64,000 nucleotides of DNA from Candidatus Limnocylindrales bacterium (GCA_035626395.1 DASPNR010000023.1:62001-126000); one strand, 5' to 3'; positions 53,166-63,269 are shown, counted from the stretch's first letter. Made by a program: numbers and translations. The notes: a model not told the origin generated them from the sequence alone.

Positions 53166-55004
53166 TCAGAAAGCCTGCCCGAGGCTGATGTAGATCTCGA
53201 AGATGTCGTCCACCTTGCGAGGGTTGATCGGGAATGCCACGTCGAGCCGGATCGGCCCGGCAACGGTGAAATAGCGGAAGCCCAGCCCCGCGCCCCACTG
53301 CACGTCCTCGCCGAAGTCGGGATAGCTCGGCTCGTAGACGCCGGCACCTTCGACGAACGGGACGATTCCGAACGTGTCGGTCACCTGCATGCGAAGCTCG
53401 GTGCCGGCCTGGAGGATGGAGCGGCCGCCGATGGGATGGTTGCGATTGCGCGGGCTGCACTGGACCCCGGGCGTGGGGATCTGCCGCTCGCACAGCAACG
53501 GCCCGACCTTCTGATAATCGTAGCCGCGCACCGAGTCCCCGCCGCCGCCGTAGAAGCGCTTGTCGTCGGGGATCTGGCTGCGGTCGGCGCCGACGATGGT
53601 GCCGAGCGTCAGGCGCGTGGCCCACACGAAGCGGCGGCTCCTGGTCAGCGGCACGTAGAAGCTCTCGGTGCCCCGCGCCACCAGCATCTGGACGCTGCTG
53701 CCGAACGCGCTGATGTAGGGCGTCAGGCTGATGGCCGTGCGATGGCCCTTGCCCGGATTGAGCAGGTTGTCGCTGCCGTCGTAGCGAAGGCCGAGCGGGA
53801 TGCCGAACAGCGTGAAGCGGTCGTTGTCCTGGTCGGCGCCGCTGACCACCGACTGCTCGAAATACAGACCGCCGGAAAGGGTCAGGCGCTTGCCGAACCG
53901 GCGCTCGAGGCCTCCCGACAGGATCAAGGCGTAGCGATCGAACGCAGGCGTGTCGTCGTTGTCCAGCTTGAGGTCGAGAAGCAGATCCTGGTTGGGCGAG
54001 AGGAAGTCGGGCTTGCGAAACGACAGCTCGCCTTCGTACAGCAGCTCGGAGGCCTCCAGTTCGAAGCGCAGCCGCTCGGCATCACCGAAGAAGTTGCGGT
54101 GCTCCCAGAATGCGCGGCCGCCGAAACCTTCCGACGAAGAGTACTTCACGCCGGCGCCGACGCTGTGCACCTTGGCCTCGGCCACCGTGATCCTCACCGG
54201 CACGGTGCCGTCGGCTGCGATGTCTTCACGCCGGCCCCAGGTGATGACCACGGAATTGAAGACGCCGCTCTCGAGCAGCGCCTTGCGCGTCTCCTCGAGC
54301 GGCTCGGGCTCGAAACGCGCTCCTTTGGCGAATGCGAGCCGCCGCAGGACATAGTCGTGCTCGACCTGCTGAAGGCCCGTCACCTCGACGTCACCGAATC
54401 GTGCCTCGGGCCCCGCGTCCACGTGCAGCCGCACCTCCATCGTGCGCGTTGCATGGTCGACGGCGACGTTGCGATCGGCGACGACGACGAACGGGTGCGA
54501 CTGCCGCGTCAGCTCGAGCAGCAGGCGCCGCTCCGCTTCCAGGACGACGTCGGCCAGCGCGGGATCTCCCAGCGTCACGCCGAGCGTGGCCAGGCCTTCG
54601 GGCGTGCCGAGCTTCGAGGCCTTCTGCGGCAGCCCCGCGATCTCGAAGCGCACCAGCTTGTAGCGCGGGCCGCGCTCGACCGTGAAAACGACCTTGACCG
54701 GATCGGCATTCTCGTCGATCTGCCACTCGACCGACCCGTCATAGAAGCCGCGCGAGCGTAGCACGCGGCGGAACGTGTCCTGATCCGCCTGCGCGCGGCG
54801 GCGCAGGCCCTGCATGGAGGAGGGCGGATCGTCCTGCTTCTGCTCGAGCTCGGAAACCGCCAGCAGCCTTTCCTCGAGCTGCCCGCCGATGCCGGCGATG
54901 TCCAGGTCGTAGTCGACGGCGTTGGCAGCGCGCGCAGACGCCGGCCACGCGGCGATCAGCAGCGCCAGGACGAACGCAAGGCGAGGAGTGGGCGTGATCG
55001 GCAT
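53166..55004 (-). CDS. tamA: TamA, Omp85-family outer-membrane protein
   Basis: This is a 612-residue protein with a signal peptide (about 1-27, ending ARA). POTRA-like domains lie at ~30-280 (GVTLGDPALADVVLEAE, then RLAFAKGARFEPEPLEETR are POTRA motifs). A 16-strand barrel begins near GAGVKYSSSEGFGGRAFW, and RFYGGGGDSVRGYDYQ is the conserved lid-lock region of Omp85 proteins. The last residues, FEIYISLGQAF, end in the C-terminal aromatic barrel signal. It is the outer-membrane half of the TAM complex. ATG at 55004 is chosen because it begins the signal peptide; the frame is open to 56117 but overlaps the ligase gene. It is followed 5 nt later by tamB. An acyl-CoA ligase lies 41 bp upstream on the same strand. 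Confidence 0.93.
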   Translation of the reverse strand: MPITPTPRLAFVLALLIAAWPASARAANAVDYDLDIAGIGGQLEERLLAVSELEQKQDDPPSSMQGLRRRAQADQDTFRRVLRSRGFYDGSVEWQIDENADPVKVVFTVERGPRYKLVRFEIAGLPQKASKLGTPEGLATLGVTLGDPALADVVLEAERRLLLELTRQSHPFVVVADRNVAVDHATRTMEVRLHVDAGPEARFGDVEVTGLQQVEHDYVLRRLAFAKGARFEPEPLEETRKALLESGVFNSVVITWGRREDIAADGTVPVRITVAEAKVHSVGAGVKYSSSEGFGGRAFWEHRNFFGDAERLRFELEASELLYEGELSFRKPDFLSPNQDLLLDLKLDNDDTPAFDRYALILSGGLERRFGKRLTLSGGLYFEQSVVSGADQDNDRFTLFGIPLGLRYDGSDNLLNPGKGHRTAISLTPYISAFGSSVQMLVARGTESFYVPLTRSRRFVWATRLTLGTIVGADRSQIPDDKRFYGGGGDSVRGYDYQKVGPLLCERQIPTPGVQCSPRNRNHPIGGRSILQAGTELRMQVTDTFGIVPFVEGAGVYEPSYPDFGEDVQWGAGLGFRYFTVAGPIRLDVAFPINPRKVDDIFEIYISLGQAF

Positions 55005-55045
55005 CGACGCGATGGCGCGCGCATCGGCGCGCAGCCCCGCGCCGA

Positions 55046-56659
55046 TCACATCTGGCTGCGCGAAAGCTCCAGCGCTCGAGTCGTGACGCCTTTGTAGTCC
55101 ATCTTGCCGGAGGGCGACCGTCCGAGCGACTCGACGGCGAAGATGCGCTTGGGCACCTTGTAGCCCGCCAGCAGGCCGCGGACGTGCTCGCGCAGCGCCG
55201 CTTCGTCGGCGCTGCGGCCCGGCCGCATCACCACCAGGGCCACGATGGCCTGACCCCACTTCTCGTCGGGCAGGCCGACCACGGCGGCGTCTTCGACATC
55301 GCCATGGCGCTTGAGCACTTCCTCCACCTCTTCGGGGAAGACCTTCTCTCCGCCGGTGTTGATGCATACCGAACCGCGTCCGAGCAGCCGAAGCGTGCCG
55401 TCGGCTTCGACCGTCGCGAAGTCGCCCGGCATCGACCAGCGAACGCCGTCGATGGTGCGAAAGGTCGCTTCGGTCTTGACCGGGTCCTTGTAGTAGCCGA
55501 CGGGGATGGGGCCGGTGCGCGCCACGAGCCCGCGCTCGCCGCTGCCCGCGACGACCTCGCGGCCGTCGTCCGTGAACACCTTGACGCGCTCGCCGACCTT
55601 GAACGACGCCGTCTGCGCCTCCATGCCCGCCGTCATGATCGACGCGCCGAGACCCGTCGCCTCCGATGAGCCGAGCGAATCGAACAGCACCATGTACGGA
55701 TGGAACTCGAGCAGCTCGCGCTTGACCTCCAGCGACCACATCACGCCGGAAGAGACGATCAGGCGCAGGGTGTCGAGCGCATACTTCTTCTCGCGCAGCG
55801 CCGCCACCATCGGCCGGGCGAACACGTCTCCGACAATGGCGATGGCGTTGACGCCGTGCCGCTCCACCGCCGACCACAGCGCGTGCGCATCCAGCTTGTG
55901 CGACGCTAGCGTGACGACGGTGCCGCCGTTCAGCAGCGCATTGATGGCGGTGAACAGCCCGGTGCCATGCATGAGCGGGCATGCCGGCAGCAGCGTCTGC
56001 CGCTGCGCGCCGGCGGTGACGTTGGCAAGATGCTCGCCGATGTCGCCCGGCCGCCCCTGCCCGGTCAGCGGATCGCCCCCGGCGCCGAGCGTGCGGAACA
56101 GATCCTCCTGCCGCCACATCACGCCCTTGGGCATTCCGGTGGTGCCGCCGGTGTAGAGCAGGAGCAGGTCATCGGGGCTGCGCTCGATGTCGAGCGCGGC
56201 GGCGTCGCCGTTGGCCGCCGCTTCGTAGAGACGCGCCCCGTCCACCGACACTCCGTCGAGCTGGTGCAGGCACTTCAACTTGGGAAGCCGCGGCGCGAGC
56301 CGTGCCATGTTCTCGGCGAACTCGCTCTCGAACACGACCACGGCCGCGTCGCTGTTGTCGAGCAGATAGAGCAGCTCGTCGTCGCGATATCGGTAGTTGA
56401 CGTTGACCGGCACCAGGCGCGCCTTGAGCGCCGCCACCAGCGCTTCGAGCCACTCGGGACGGTTGTAGGAATAGATCGCGACCTTGTCGCCGGCGACGGC
56501 GCCCGCAGCGAGCCAGGAACGCGCGAGCGCGTTGCTTCGCCGGTCGAGCTCGCCCCAGCTGACGGTGCGGTCGCGCCCGCCGCTGCAGTGGATGAGCGCC
56601 GGCCGCTCGGCGATGGCCGCTCCGACGCCGGTGAAGATGTCGCCGATGTTCCAGCTCAT
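55046..56659 (-). CDS. Acyl-CoA synthetase (AMP-forming ligase)
   Basis: This is a 537-residue ANL-superfamily ligase. The P-loop is YTGGTTGMPKG at residues 169-179. DSLGSSEATG is the A5 motif, LLGRGSVCINTGGEKVFPEE holds the A8 hinge region, and the catalytic lysine is Lys 519 in SPSGKMDYKG. It activates a carboxylic acid to an acyl-adenylate and then a thioester with CoA. The PACPLMHGTG segment and overall features resemble FadD3/FadD-like enzymes acting on steroid-ring or medium-chain acids, but the substrate is not settled. ATG at 56659 has GGAGGG 5 nt upstream. It lies 41 bp before tamA on the same strand, so it may be transcribed into the tam operon. Confidence 0.92.
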   Translation of the reverse strand: MSWNIGDIFTGVGAAIAERPALIHCSGGRDRTVSWGELDRRSNALARSWLAAGAVAGDKVAIYSYNRPEWLEALVAALKARLVPVNVNYRYRDDELLYLLDNSDAAVVVFESEFAENMARLAPRLPKLKCLHQLDGVSVDGARLYEAAANGDAAALDIERSPDDLLLLYTGGTTGMPKGVMWRQEDLFRTLGAGGDPLTGQGRPGDIGEHLANVTAGAQRQTLLPACPLMHGTGLFTAINALLNGGTVVTLASHKLDAHALWSAVERHGVNAIAIVGDVFARPMVAALREKKYALDTLRLIVSSGVMWSLEVKRELLEFHPYMVLFDSLGSSEATGLGASIMTAGMEAQTASFKVGERVKVFTDDGREVVAGSGERGLVARTGPIPVGYYKDPVKTEATFRTIDGVRWSMPGDFATVEADGTLRLLGRGSVCINTGGEKVFPEEVEEVLKRHGDVEDAAVVGLPDEKWGQAIVALVVMRPGRSADEAALREHVRGLLAGYKVPKRIFAVESLGRSPSGKMDYKGVTTRALELSRSQM

Positions 56660-56753
56660 GCGTCCCTCCAAGTCGCTGCAGCCCGCCGACCCTCGGGCAC
56701 CGTCGCGCCGCCTGAACGTGCATGCCCGCAAATCCGCTTCGGCCCAGACATGC

Positions 56754-56785
56754 GGAAGGCCGCCGGCTTTCACCGGCGGCCCTCC
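56754..56785. terminator. Hairpin terminator between Cys-rich operon and acyl-CoA ligase
   Basis: GGAAGGCCGCCGG (56754-56766) and CCGGCGGCCCTCC (56773-56785) pair over 13 positions around a 6-nt loop. The one imperfect pair becomes G-U in the minus-strand transcript. TTTT follows on the + strand. It is 97 bp after the stop of the upstream minus-strand gene. Confidence 0.6.
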
Positions 56786-56881
56786 TTTTCGTCTCGCGCC
56801 GCCGTCAGGCGGTCGCCAGAGCTTTGCGGCCGGCACCCGTTCACGGAGAAACCGTGAGGCAGGCGCCAGCCCCCTGAAGCG

Positions 56882-59800
56882 CTACTGCTGGACGCAGTAG
56901 AGGTTCTCGGCGCTCGCGCAGCTCGAACCGGTGCAGCTGGTGGTCCAGCCGTTGTTGGTCTCGCTGCCGTCGCCGAACTCGGCGCTCAACGCACCGCTGG
57001 TGCTGGTCCAGTTCGCGCAGGCACCGGCCGCACCGAGCGAGGTGCCGTCGATCGCCGTGTTGCTCCACACCGCCGACTCGCCGAACACGGTCGTGCAGGC
57101 GCTGTTGCCACCGCCAGCCGCGTTGCCGTTCTCGTCGAGCGAGATGGCGTTGTCGATGCTGCCGTCGGTCAGATCCGCCCAGCTGTCGGCGACGTACGTG
57201 CCGTCGACCAGCATGTATGGGCCTGCGCCCTGAGCCGTGAAGCGATTGGCGGGGCCGCTGGTGGCGTCGCTGAGCCAGGCCATGTACGTGCCGACCAGGC
57301 CGGCGGCGCTGGCCGCGCTCTGGCAGCGCGCATCAGCGGAGGTCAGGCTGTTGAAGCCCGTCGCGCCCGCGGTGCCCGAGGTGAACGTCGCCGCGGTCTG
57401 GAAGACGATGCGCTCATCCAGGCACAGCGCGCTGCAGCCGTCGCCCGGATCCACGCCGCTGTCGTCGCATTCCTCGCCGTAGCCGTCGCCGCACACCACG
57501 CCGTCGCCGCAGACCACCGCACCGATGCCTGCGCCGTTGCACGTGGCATTGCAGGCGCCGCACTGCTGATCGTCGCCGTCGTCGCAGGTCTCGCCGTAGG
57601 CGCCGCCGCAGGTGACGCCGTCGCCGCAGACCACCGCTCCGATGCCGGCGCCGGTGCAGGTCGTGTTGCAGGTGCCGCACTGCTGCAGATCGCCGTCGTC
57701 GCAGGCCTCGGTGCCGTTGGCGACGCCGTTGCCGCAGGTCTGCACTGCCGAGCAGTCCGAGATGCAGAAGCCTTCGCCGGCACCGTTGGACAGACCGTCG
57801 TCGCAGGCTTCGCCCGAGTCGACGATGCCGTCGCCGCAGAACGGATTGGAGCAGGCCGGCGCGATGCCGCTGCCGTCGCGGCACTCGTCGGGGCCGTTGC
57901 CGTTGCCGCTTCCGTCGTCGCACTGCTCGACGCCGCCGCTGGGTCCGCTGGTGCAGCCCGCGCCGCTGCAGACGAAGCCGTCGCCGCAGGTGGCCACCAG
58001 GCAGTTGCCCGAGCCGCCCGAAGGACACGGATCGTTGACGTCGCCATCGCCGTCGTCGCAGGTCTCGACGCCCACGCCGGCCGTGTTGCAGCTGCCGTCG
58101 CTGCACAGGAAGCCGTCGCCGCAGGTCGCGTCGTCGCAGGTGCCGCCGTTGGTGACGTCATCGGGGCACGGATCGTTGTTGTTGTCGTCGCCGTCGTCGC
58201 AGGTCTCGCCGCGCGATGCGTTCTCGTCGCCGTCGCCGCAGAAGGCGGCGCTGCAATCGCTGTCGCAGCTGGCGCTCTCGCCGCTGGTGTCGCAGTCCTC
58301 GTTGGCGGTGAGATTGACGGTGCCGTCGCCGCAGGTCGCCGTCGTGCAGTTGCTGTCGCAGGAGACCGTCTCGCCGCCGCCGTCGCACTGCTCGGGGCCC
58401 AGGCCGGCGGTGTTGCACGAGCCGTGGCTGCACACGATCGAGTCGCCGCAGCGCGCGACCGCGCAGCCGTTGGTGCACAGGTCGGTGGTGGTGTTGTTGC
58501 CGTCGTCGCAGGCCTCGCCGGCGGCCGCGTTGCGGTAGCCGTCGCGGCACTGCGCCGTGGTGCAGTTGCTGTCGCAGGTGGCCGAATCGCCGCCGGTGTC
58601 GCACTGCTCGTTGCGGGCGGCGTTGGTCGTGCTGTCGCCGCAGAACGCCACCGAGCAGTCGGTGTCGCAGCTTGCCGTCTGGCCGCTGGTGTCGCACTGC
58701 TCCACGCCGCCGGCCGGGCCGGTGGTGCAGCCGGCCGACGAGCACACGACGCCGTCGCCGCAGGCCGCCGCGGCGCAGTTGTTGCGGCACATGTCCTTGT
58801 TGTTGCCGTTGCCGTCGTCGCACTGTTCGGAGCCGCCGGCAGGACCGGTGGTGCAGCTGCCCGCCGTGCAGGCCAGGCCGTCGCCGCAGACCGCGACGCG
58901 GCAGCCGCCGGTGCACGGGTGCGCGTTGGTCGTCAGCGCCGGGCCGGCATCGCAGGCCTCGCCGGCAGCCGCGTTGTGGTTGCCGTCGCCGCACGAGATC
59001 GCCGAGCAGTCGTCGTCGCACGCAGCCGACTCGCCGGAGCCGGGGGCGCCGAGACCGGTGTCGCAGACCTCGGTGCCGCCGGTGGGACCGGAGGTGCAGG
59101 TGCCGTCGGTGCAGAGGAAGCCGTCGCCGCAGAAGGCGAGGCGGCAGTGCGAGCCGGGCGCGCCGTCGGAGCTGACGCACGCGTCGTTGGCATCGTTGTC
59201 GGCGTCGTCGCAGTTCTCGCCGCGGGTCGCGTTGACGTCGCCGTCGCCGCAGGTCGCGACCGTGCAGTTCAGGTCACAGTCGACGGTCTCTCCGCCGCCG
59301 TCGCACTCTTCACCCGAGCCCAGTGCCGGCGCGTTCGTGTTGAACGGGTTGAAGTGGCCGTCCAGACACGCGGGTGCCGTGCAGTCGCTGTCGCAGGTGG
59401 CGGTGTTGGTCGGCACGCCGATGCCCGTGTCGCAGACCTCGCCGCGGACCGAGTTGTTGTAGCCGTCGCCGCAGAGCGCCCAGGAACAGTCGGTGTCGCA
59501 GGTGAAGGTCTCGACGCCGTCGTCGCACTCCTCGTCGTAGCCGGGGTTCTTGATGCCGTTCAGGCACAGCTCCGACAGACAGGTGTCGGAGCAGCCGTCG
59601 CCGGCGATGTTGTTGCCGTCGTCGCATTCCTCGCCGTCGGCGCCGCAGACGGCGCCGTTGCCGCAGCTCGAGGCGGTGCAGTCACGGTCGCAGCCGTCGC
59701 ACGAGACGTTGTTGCCGTCGTCGCAGGCCTCGCCCGCCTGGGCCGTGCCGTCGCCGCAGTAGCCGCCGCGGTCGCCGACGGGGAAGATGCCGTCGGTGCC

Positions 59801-60733
59801 GTCGGTGCCGAACGACAGCGCGTGCACCGCCTCCTGGATCTGGTCGTTGAGGCCGTGGATGACGTCGTCGAGCGTGATGCGTCCGGCGAAGCGGCCGCCG
59901 GTCACGTCGGCAACCGTTCCGACGAAGCCCAGCTCTTCGATGGGCAGGTCGCACTTGCGCTTGAGCTGATCGTCCAGGCGCGGGAAGGGCTGCGCCAGGC
60001 GCTTGTCGACGCGCGCGTCGCCGACAGCCTCCACGGTCCCGAAAGGCATGACCGTGGCGCCGCAATCGAGCACGCCGCCGCCGTCGGCCAGCGCATCGTC
60101 GCGGAAGTAGCAGAACGAGCGCATGCGGGCCAGGGCGCCAACCGTCTTCTTGATCTGGCGCGCGATGTCGCCGAGGCAGCGCTCGTGGCTGGCCGGAACG
60201 GCGCCGTCGATCTGCAGGTCGAACATCTCCATGATGTGGTCGACCGCGCGGATGCCGGTGTCGACGGCGCACGCGCCGACGGCGTTCCAGTCGGCGGAGC
60301 CGCCGCACAGGTCCTCGAGGCCGAGATCGGCCGGATCGATGTCATCGGGATCCGCCTCGTCGGCGGCGTCGCACTGGTTGGTCAGCACCGCGCCGGCTTC
60401 CTCGCGAAGGAAGGCCAGACGCGCCAGACGCCGATCGGTCTCCAGGTCGCCGGTGCCGGGGCCGCCGAGCTCTTCGGGGTCGGCGCTGCAATCGACGGTC
60501 AGCGAAAGGCCATCGTGCACGCGGCGACGGATGCAGCCCATCCGGAACATCAGCGTGGTGTAGCTCGCGTCGCGCGCCAGCTCGCTGACGGACTCGCGAC
60601 AGCGGATCTGTGCGGGCGTCAGCGCGTCGGCCGGGCCTGCATCGGCCAGCACAGTCAGCGCCGCCAGAGCGGCGGCCGTCATACGGGCCGCTGCGACGCT
60701 CTTCGTAGTCTTGAAAACGTGATCGTTACGCAT
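56882..60733 (-). CDS. Secreted DUF4215-type Cys-rich repeat protein with DUF1554 lectin-like C-terminus (1283 aa)
   Basis: This is a secreted protein. The signal peptide is about residues 1-37 (ending ADA). An N-terminal helical Cys domain (ALTPAQIRCRES to ~300) is shared with the next gene. A long array follows of repeats built on CGDG...GEACDDGNN...C...C, the DUF4215 / Myxococcus Cys-rich repeat. Residues ~1112-1283 match the DUF1554 C-type-lectin-like domain (SADARCQSAASAAGL, then CANWTSTSGALSAEFGDG, ending LYCVQQ). ATG at 60733 is used; an ATG two codons earlier at 60739 is possible. The stop of the upstream gene is only 16 bp away. The Asp-rich repeats may bind calcium. A cell-surface or matrix role is likely but unproven. 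Confidence 0.88.
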   Translation of the reverse strand: MRNDHVFKTTKSVAAARMTAAALAALTVLADAGPADALTPAQIRCRESVSELARDASYTTLMFRMGCIRRRVHDGLSLTVDCSADPEELGGPGTGDLETDRRLARLAFLREEAGAVLTNQCDAADEADPDDIDPADLGLEDLCGGSADWNAVGACAVDTGIRAVDHIMEMFDLQIDGAVPASHERCLGDIARQIKKTVGALARMRSFCYFRDDALADGGGVLDCGATVMPFGTVEAVGDARVDKRLAQPFPRLDDQLKRKCDLPIEELGFVGTVADVTGGRFAGRITLDDVIHGLNDQIQEAVHALSFGTDGTDGIFPVGDRGGYCGDGTAQAGEACDDGNNVSCDGCDRDCTASSCGNGAVCGADGEECDDGNNIAGDGCSDTCLSELCLNGIKNPGYDEECDDGVETFTCDTDCSWALCGDGYNNSVRGEVCDTGIGVPTNTATCDSDCTAPACLDGHFNPFNTNAPALGSGEECDGGGETVDCDLNCTVATCGDGDVNATRGENCDDADNDANDACVSSDGAPGSHCRLAFCGDGFLCTDGTCTSGPTGGTEVCDTGLGAPGSGESAACDDDCSAISCGDGNHNAAAGEACDAGPALTTNAHPCTGGCRVAVCGDGLACTAGSCTTGPAGGSEQCDDGNGNNKDMCRNNCAAAACGDGVVCSSAGCTTGPAGGVEQCDTSGQTASCDTDCSVAFCGDSTTNAARNEQCDTGGDSATCDSNCTTAQCRDGYRNAAAGEACDDGNNTTTDLCTNGCAVARCGDSIVCSHGSCNTAGLGPEQCDGGGETVSCDSNCTTATCGDGTVNLTANEDCDTSGESASCDSDCSAAFCGDGDENASRGETCDDGDDNNNDPCPDDVTNGGTCDDATCGDGFLCSDGSCNTAGVGVETCDDGDGDVNDPCPSGGSGNCLVATCGDGFVCSGAGCTSGPSGGVEQCDDGSGNGNGPDECRDGSGIAPACSNPFCGDGIVDSGEACDDGLSNGAGEGFCISDCSAVQTCGNGVANGTEACDDGDLQQCGTCNTTCTGAGIGAVVCGDGVTCGGAYGETCDDGDDQQCGACNATCNGAGIGAVVCGDGVVCGDGYGEECDDSGVDPGDGCSALCLDERIVFQTAATFTSGTAGATGFNSLTSADARCQSAASAAGLVGTYMAWLSDATSGPANRFTAQGAGPYMLVDGTYVADSWADLTDGSIDNAISLDENGNAAGGGNSACTTVFGESAVWSNTAIDGTSLGAAGACANWTSTSGALSAEFGDGSETNNGWTTSCTGSSCASAENLYCVQQ

Positions 60734-60749
60734 GGTCGTCATCCCCTCA

Positions 60750-63269
60750 CTACTCGACCACGCAAGTCGAGCTGCAACCGTCACCGTTGACGAGGTTGCC
60801 GTCGTCGCACTGCTCGCCGTCGGTCGCGTTCAGAACGTCGTCGCCGCACGTCGATGTGGTGCAGTCGGCATTGCACGCGGCCGATTCCCCCGAATCGTCG
60901 CAGTCCTCGCCCGCCGCCGCGTTGGTCGTGCCGTCGCCGCAGAACGCGAACGTGCAGTTGGCGTCGCAGCTCGCGCTGGCCACCGTCGTGTCGCACTCCT
61001 CGCCGGCGGTGTGGTTGGTGGTGCCGTCGCCGCAGGCGCGTGCGGTGCAGTTGGAGTCGCAGGTGGCGGACTCGCCCGAGTCGTCGCAGGTTTCGCCGGC
61101 CGTGGCGTTGACCGTGCCGTCGCCGCACACGCGGAACGTGCAGTTGGCGTCGCAGCCGGCGGTCTCTCCGGCGCCGTCGCAGTCCTCGCCGCGCGTCGCG
61201 TTGAGGTCGCCGTCGCCGCACGAGGCAACCGTGCAGTTGGTGTCGCAGGCGCTGGTCTCGCCGCCGACGCCCGTGCCGTTGCCGTCGCAGGCCTCGGCGT
61301 TGGTGACGATGCCGTTGCCGCAGCCGCTGGCGGTGCAGTTGCCGGTGACGCCGTCGTCGCATCCGTCGCCGTTGGTGACGTTGCCGTCGTCGCAGGACTC
61401 CCCGTCGGTGACGACGGCGTTGCCGCAGCCCGTGGGCGTGCAGTTGCCGTCGCAGCCGTCGCCGTCGACCAGATCGCCGTCGTCGCAGGCCTCACCCGTG
61501 GCGCGAGCCGGCGCCGTCACGTTCTGCGTGTTCAGCTGTCCGTCGCCGCAGTTCGCGGTGCTGCAGTCGGTGTCGCACGTGGCCGACTCGCCCGAGTCGT
61601 CGCAGTCTTCGGGCCCGCCCAGCGGACCGGTCGCGCAGGTGAATTCGTCGGTGCAGGTGAAGCCGTCGCCGCAGGTGGCCGTGATGCAGTGGCCGGTGCT
61701 GCCGAGGTTGCCGGCGGCGTTGCTGCTGGGGCAGCCGTCGTCATCGGCGGCGTTGCCATCGTCGCACGTCTCGCCGCGCGTGGCATTGAGGTCGCCATCG
61801 CCGCACGAGGCCGCGGTGCAGTTGAGATCGCACGGAATGCTCTCGCCGGCGTCGTCGCAGATCTCGCCGCTGTCGGTGACCGCGTCGCCGCAGAACGGAA
61901 GCTGGCAGGCGCCGCGCAGGCTGGGCCCGGTGCCGTCGCCGCAGGCGTCGGGCGTGTTCGAGTCGTTCGCCGGTCCGGTGTCGCACTGTTCGCCGGCGGC
62001 ATTGTTCAGCGTGTTGTCGCCGCACTGCGAGGGCGTGCAGTTGTCGTCGCATGCCGGGGACTCGCCGGCATCGTCGCAGATCTCGCCCCAGCCCAGGTTG
62101 ATCTCGCCGTTGCCGCACACCTCGACGATGCAGGTCGGCGAGCAGCCGTCCTCGGCGGCGTTGTTGCCGTCGTCGCACTCCTCGCCGAGCAGGTCGAGCG
62201 GGCTGCCGCCGTCGATGGAGCCATTGCCGCAGGAGGCCGTGGAACAGTCACGATCGCAGCCGTCGTTGCTCTCGTTGTTGCCGTCGTCGCAGGCTTCGCT
62301 GCCGTTGACCGTGCCGTCGCCGCAGTAGCCGTCGGTCGGATAGATCTGGCCCATCACCGTGTAGATGGACTCGGCGATGCGGTCGTTGAGCGAGTCGTAA
62401 ACGTCGTCCAGAGTGACGCGGTCGACGAAACCGCCGCCGGAGTGATCGGGCGTGGTGACGTCGAAGCCGAGATTGTAGAGGTTGACGTCGCACGGTCCGC
62501 GCAGCGCGACGCCGAGGTTCTCGATGGGAACCTGCAGGCGCTTGTCGGCGCGCAGCAGAAGCGTCGATTCGAAGTTGCCCGGCGGCGTGATGTTGGCGTC
62601 GCAGTTGTAGAAGCCGCCGCCGTCCTGGATCAGATCGTCGCGCTCGTAGCACTTGGAGCGCCACAGCATCAGCTCGAAGACGGTGCTGCGGGCGCGGTGT
62701 GCAGCGACGCTGTGACACAGCTCTTCCTCGCCGCTGACGGGAATCGCCGGCGGCTGCAGGTCCAGGATCTCGCTGATCGAATCGGCGGCAGCCTTTCCCA
62801 GATCGGCCACGCATTCACCGACCTCGGTCCACTCCGTGAGCGAGCCGCACGTCGTCGATGGATCGAGGACGTCGGCTGGATCGACGTCGAGATCGACATT
62901 GAGGCTGTCGCAGATCTGCGTCAGCCGCTGTCCGATGCGCGTGCGCACCTGCAGATGACGATCCAGGCGTCGATCGACGCCGGCATCGCCGGTTCCGCTG
63001 CCGCCCATCGCGGTGGTGTCGGCCTGACAGTCGGTTCCCACGTCGATCGAGCCAAGGATTTTCTGATGAACGCACGCCGTGCGTGCGCGCATGATGCCGA
63101 CGGCGGCAACGCGCGCGCCTCGACCCAAGATGTCGCGACACTGGATCTCCGTCGTCGTGAGCGCGCCGGCTGGTGTGGCCAGCAGCACAACCGCGCTCGT
63201 CAGTGTCAGAGCCGCAACCGACGCCAGCGACCGCTGCCGACGACAAGCGTGCAAACTATCCTTCTTCAT
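60750..63269 (-). CDS. Secreted DUF4215-type Cys-rich repeat protein (839 aa)
   Basis: This is a secreted protein of 839 residues. The signal peptide is about 1-36 (ending AGA). The helical Cys domain of ~280 residues (ALTTTEIQCRDI, then DRRLDRHLQVR) matches the one in the following gene. About a dozen DUF4215-like repeats follow (CGDGTVNGSEACDDGNNES, then GCDRDC). The last repeat, NGDGCSSTCVVE, ends the protein without a further domain, so this copy lacks the DUF1554 lectin-like end of its neighbour. ATG at 63269 has GAGGGG upstream. A candidate -35 TTGACG (63449-63444) and weak -10 (63426-63421) lie upstream on the minus strand at 17-bp spacing. The two genes form an operon. Confidence 0.88.
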   Translation of the reverse strand: MKKDSLHACRRQRSLASVAALTLTSAVVLLATPAGALTTTEIQCRDILGRGARVAAVGIMRARTACVHQKILGSIDVGTDCQADTTAMGGSGTGDAGVDRRLDRHLQVRTRIGQRLTQICDSLNVDLDVDPADVLDPSTTCGSLTEWTEVGECVADLGKAAADSISEILDLQPPAIPVSGEEELCHSVAAHRARSTVFELMLWRSKCYERDDLIQDGGGFYNCDANITPPGNFESTLLLRADKRLQVPIENLGVALRGPCDVNLYNLGFDVTTPDHSGGGFVDRVTLDDVYDSLNDRIAESIYTVMGQIYPTDGYCGDGTVNGSEACDDGNNESNDGCDRDCSTASCGNGSIDGGSPLDLLGEECDDGNNAAEDGCSPTCIVEVCGNGEINLGWGEICDDAGESPACDDNCTPSQCGDNTLNNAAGEQCDTGPANDSNTPDACGDGTGPSLRGACQLPFCGDAVTDSGEICDDAGESIPCDLNCTAASCGDGDLNATRGETCDDGNAADDDGCPSSNAAGNLGSTGHCITATCGDGFTCTDEFTCATGPLGGPEDCDDSGESATCDTDCSTANCGDGQLNTQNVTAPARATGEACDDGDLVDGDGCDGNCTPTGCGNAVVTDGESCDDGNVTNGDGCDDGVTGNCTASGCGNGIVTNAEACDGNGTGVGGETSACDTNCTVASCGDGDLNATRGEDCDGAGETAGCDANCTFRVCGDGTVNATAGETCDDSGESATCDSNCTARACGDGTTNHTAGEECDTTVASASCDANCTFAFCGDGTTNAAAGEDCDDSGESAACNADCTTSTCGDDVLNATDGEQCDDGNLVNGDGCSSTCVVE

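Noticed and set aside
50263..53193. Very long open frame (976 codons) antisense to tamB, and similar frames antisense to other genes
   Set aside because: Composition is Arg/Ala/His-rich, typical of a GC-rich shadow. TamB on the other strand has full family homology and codon structure.
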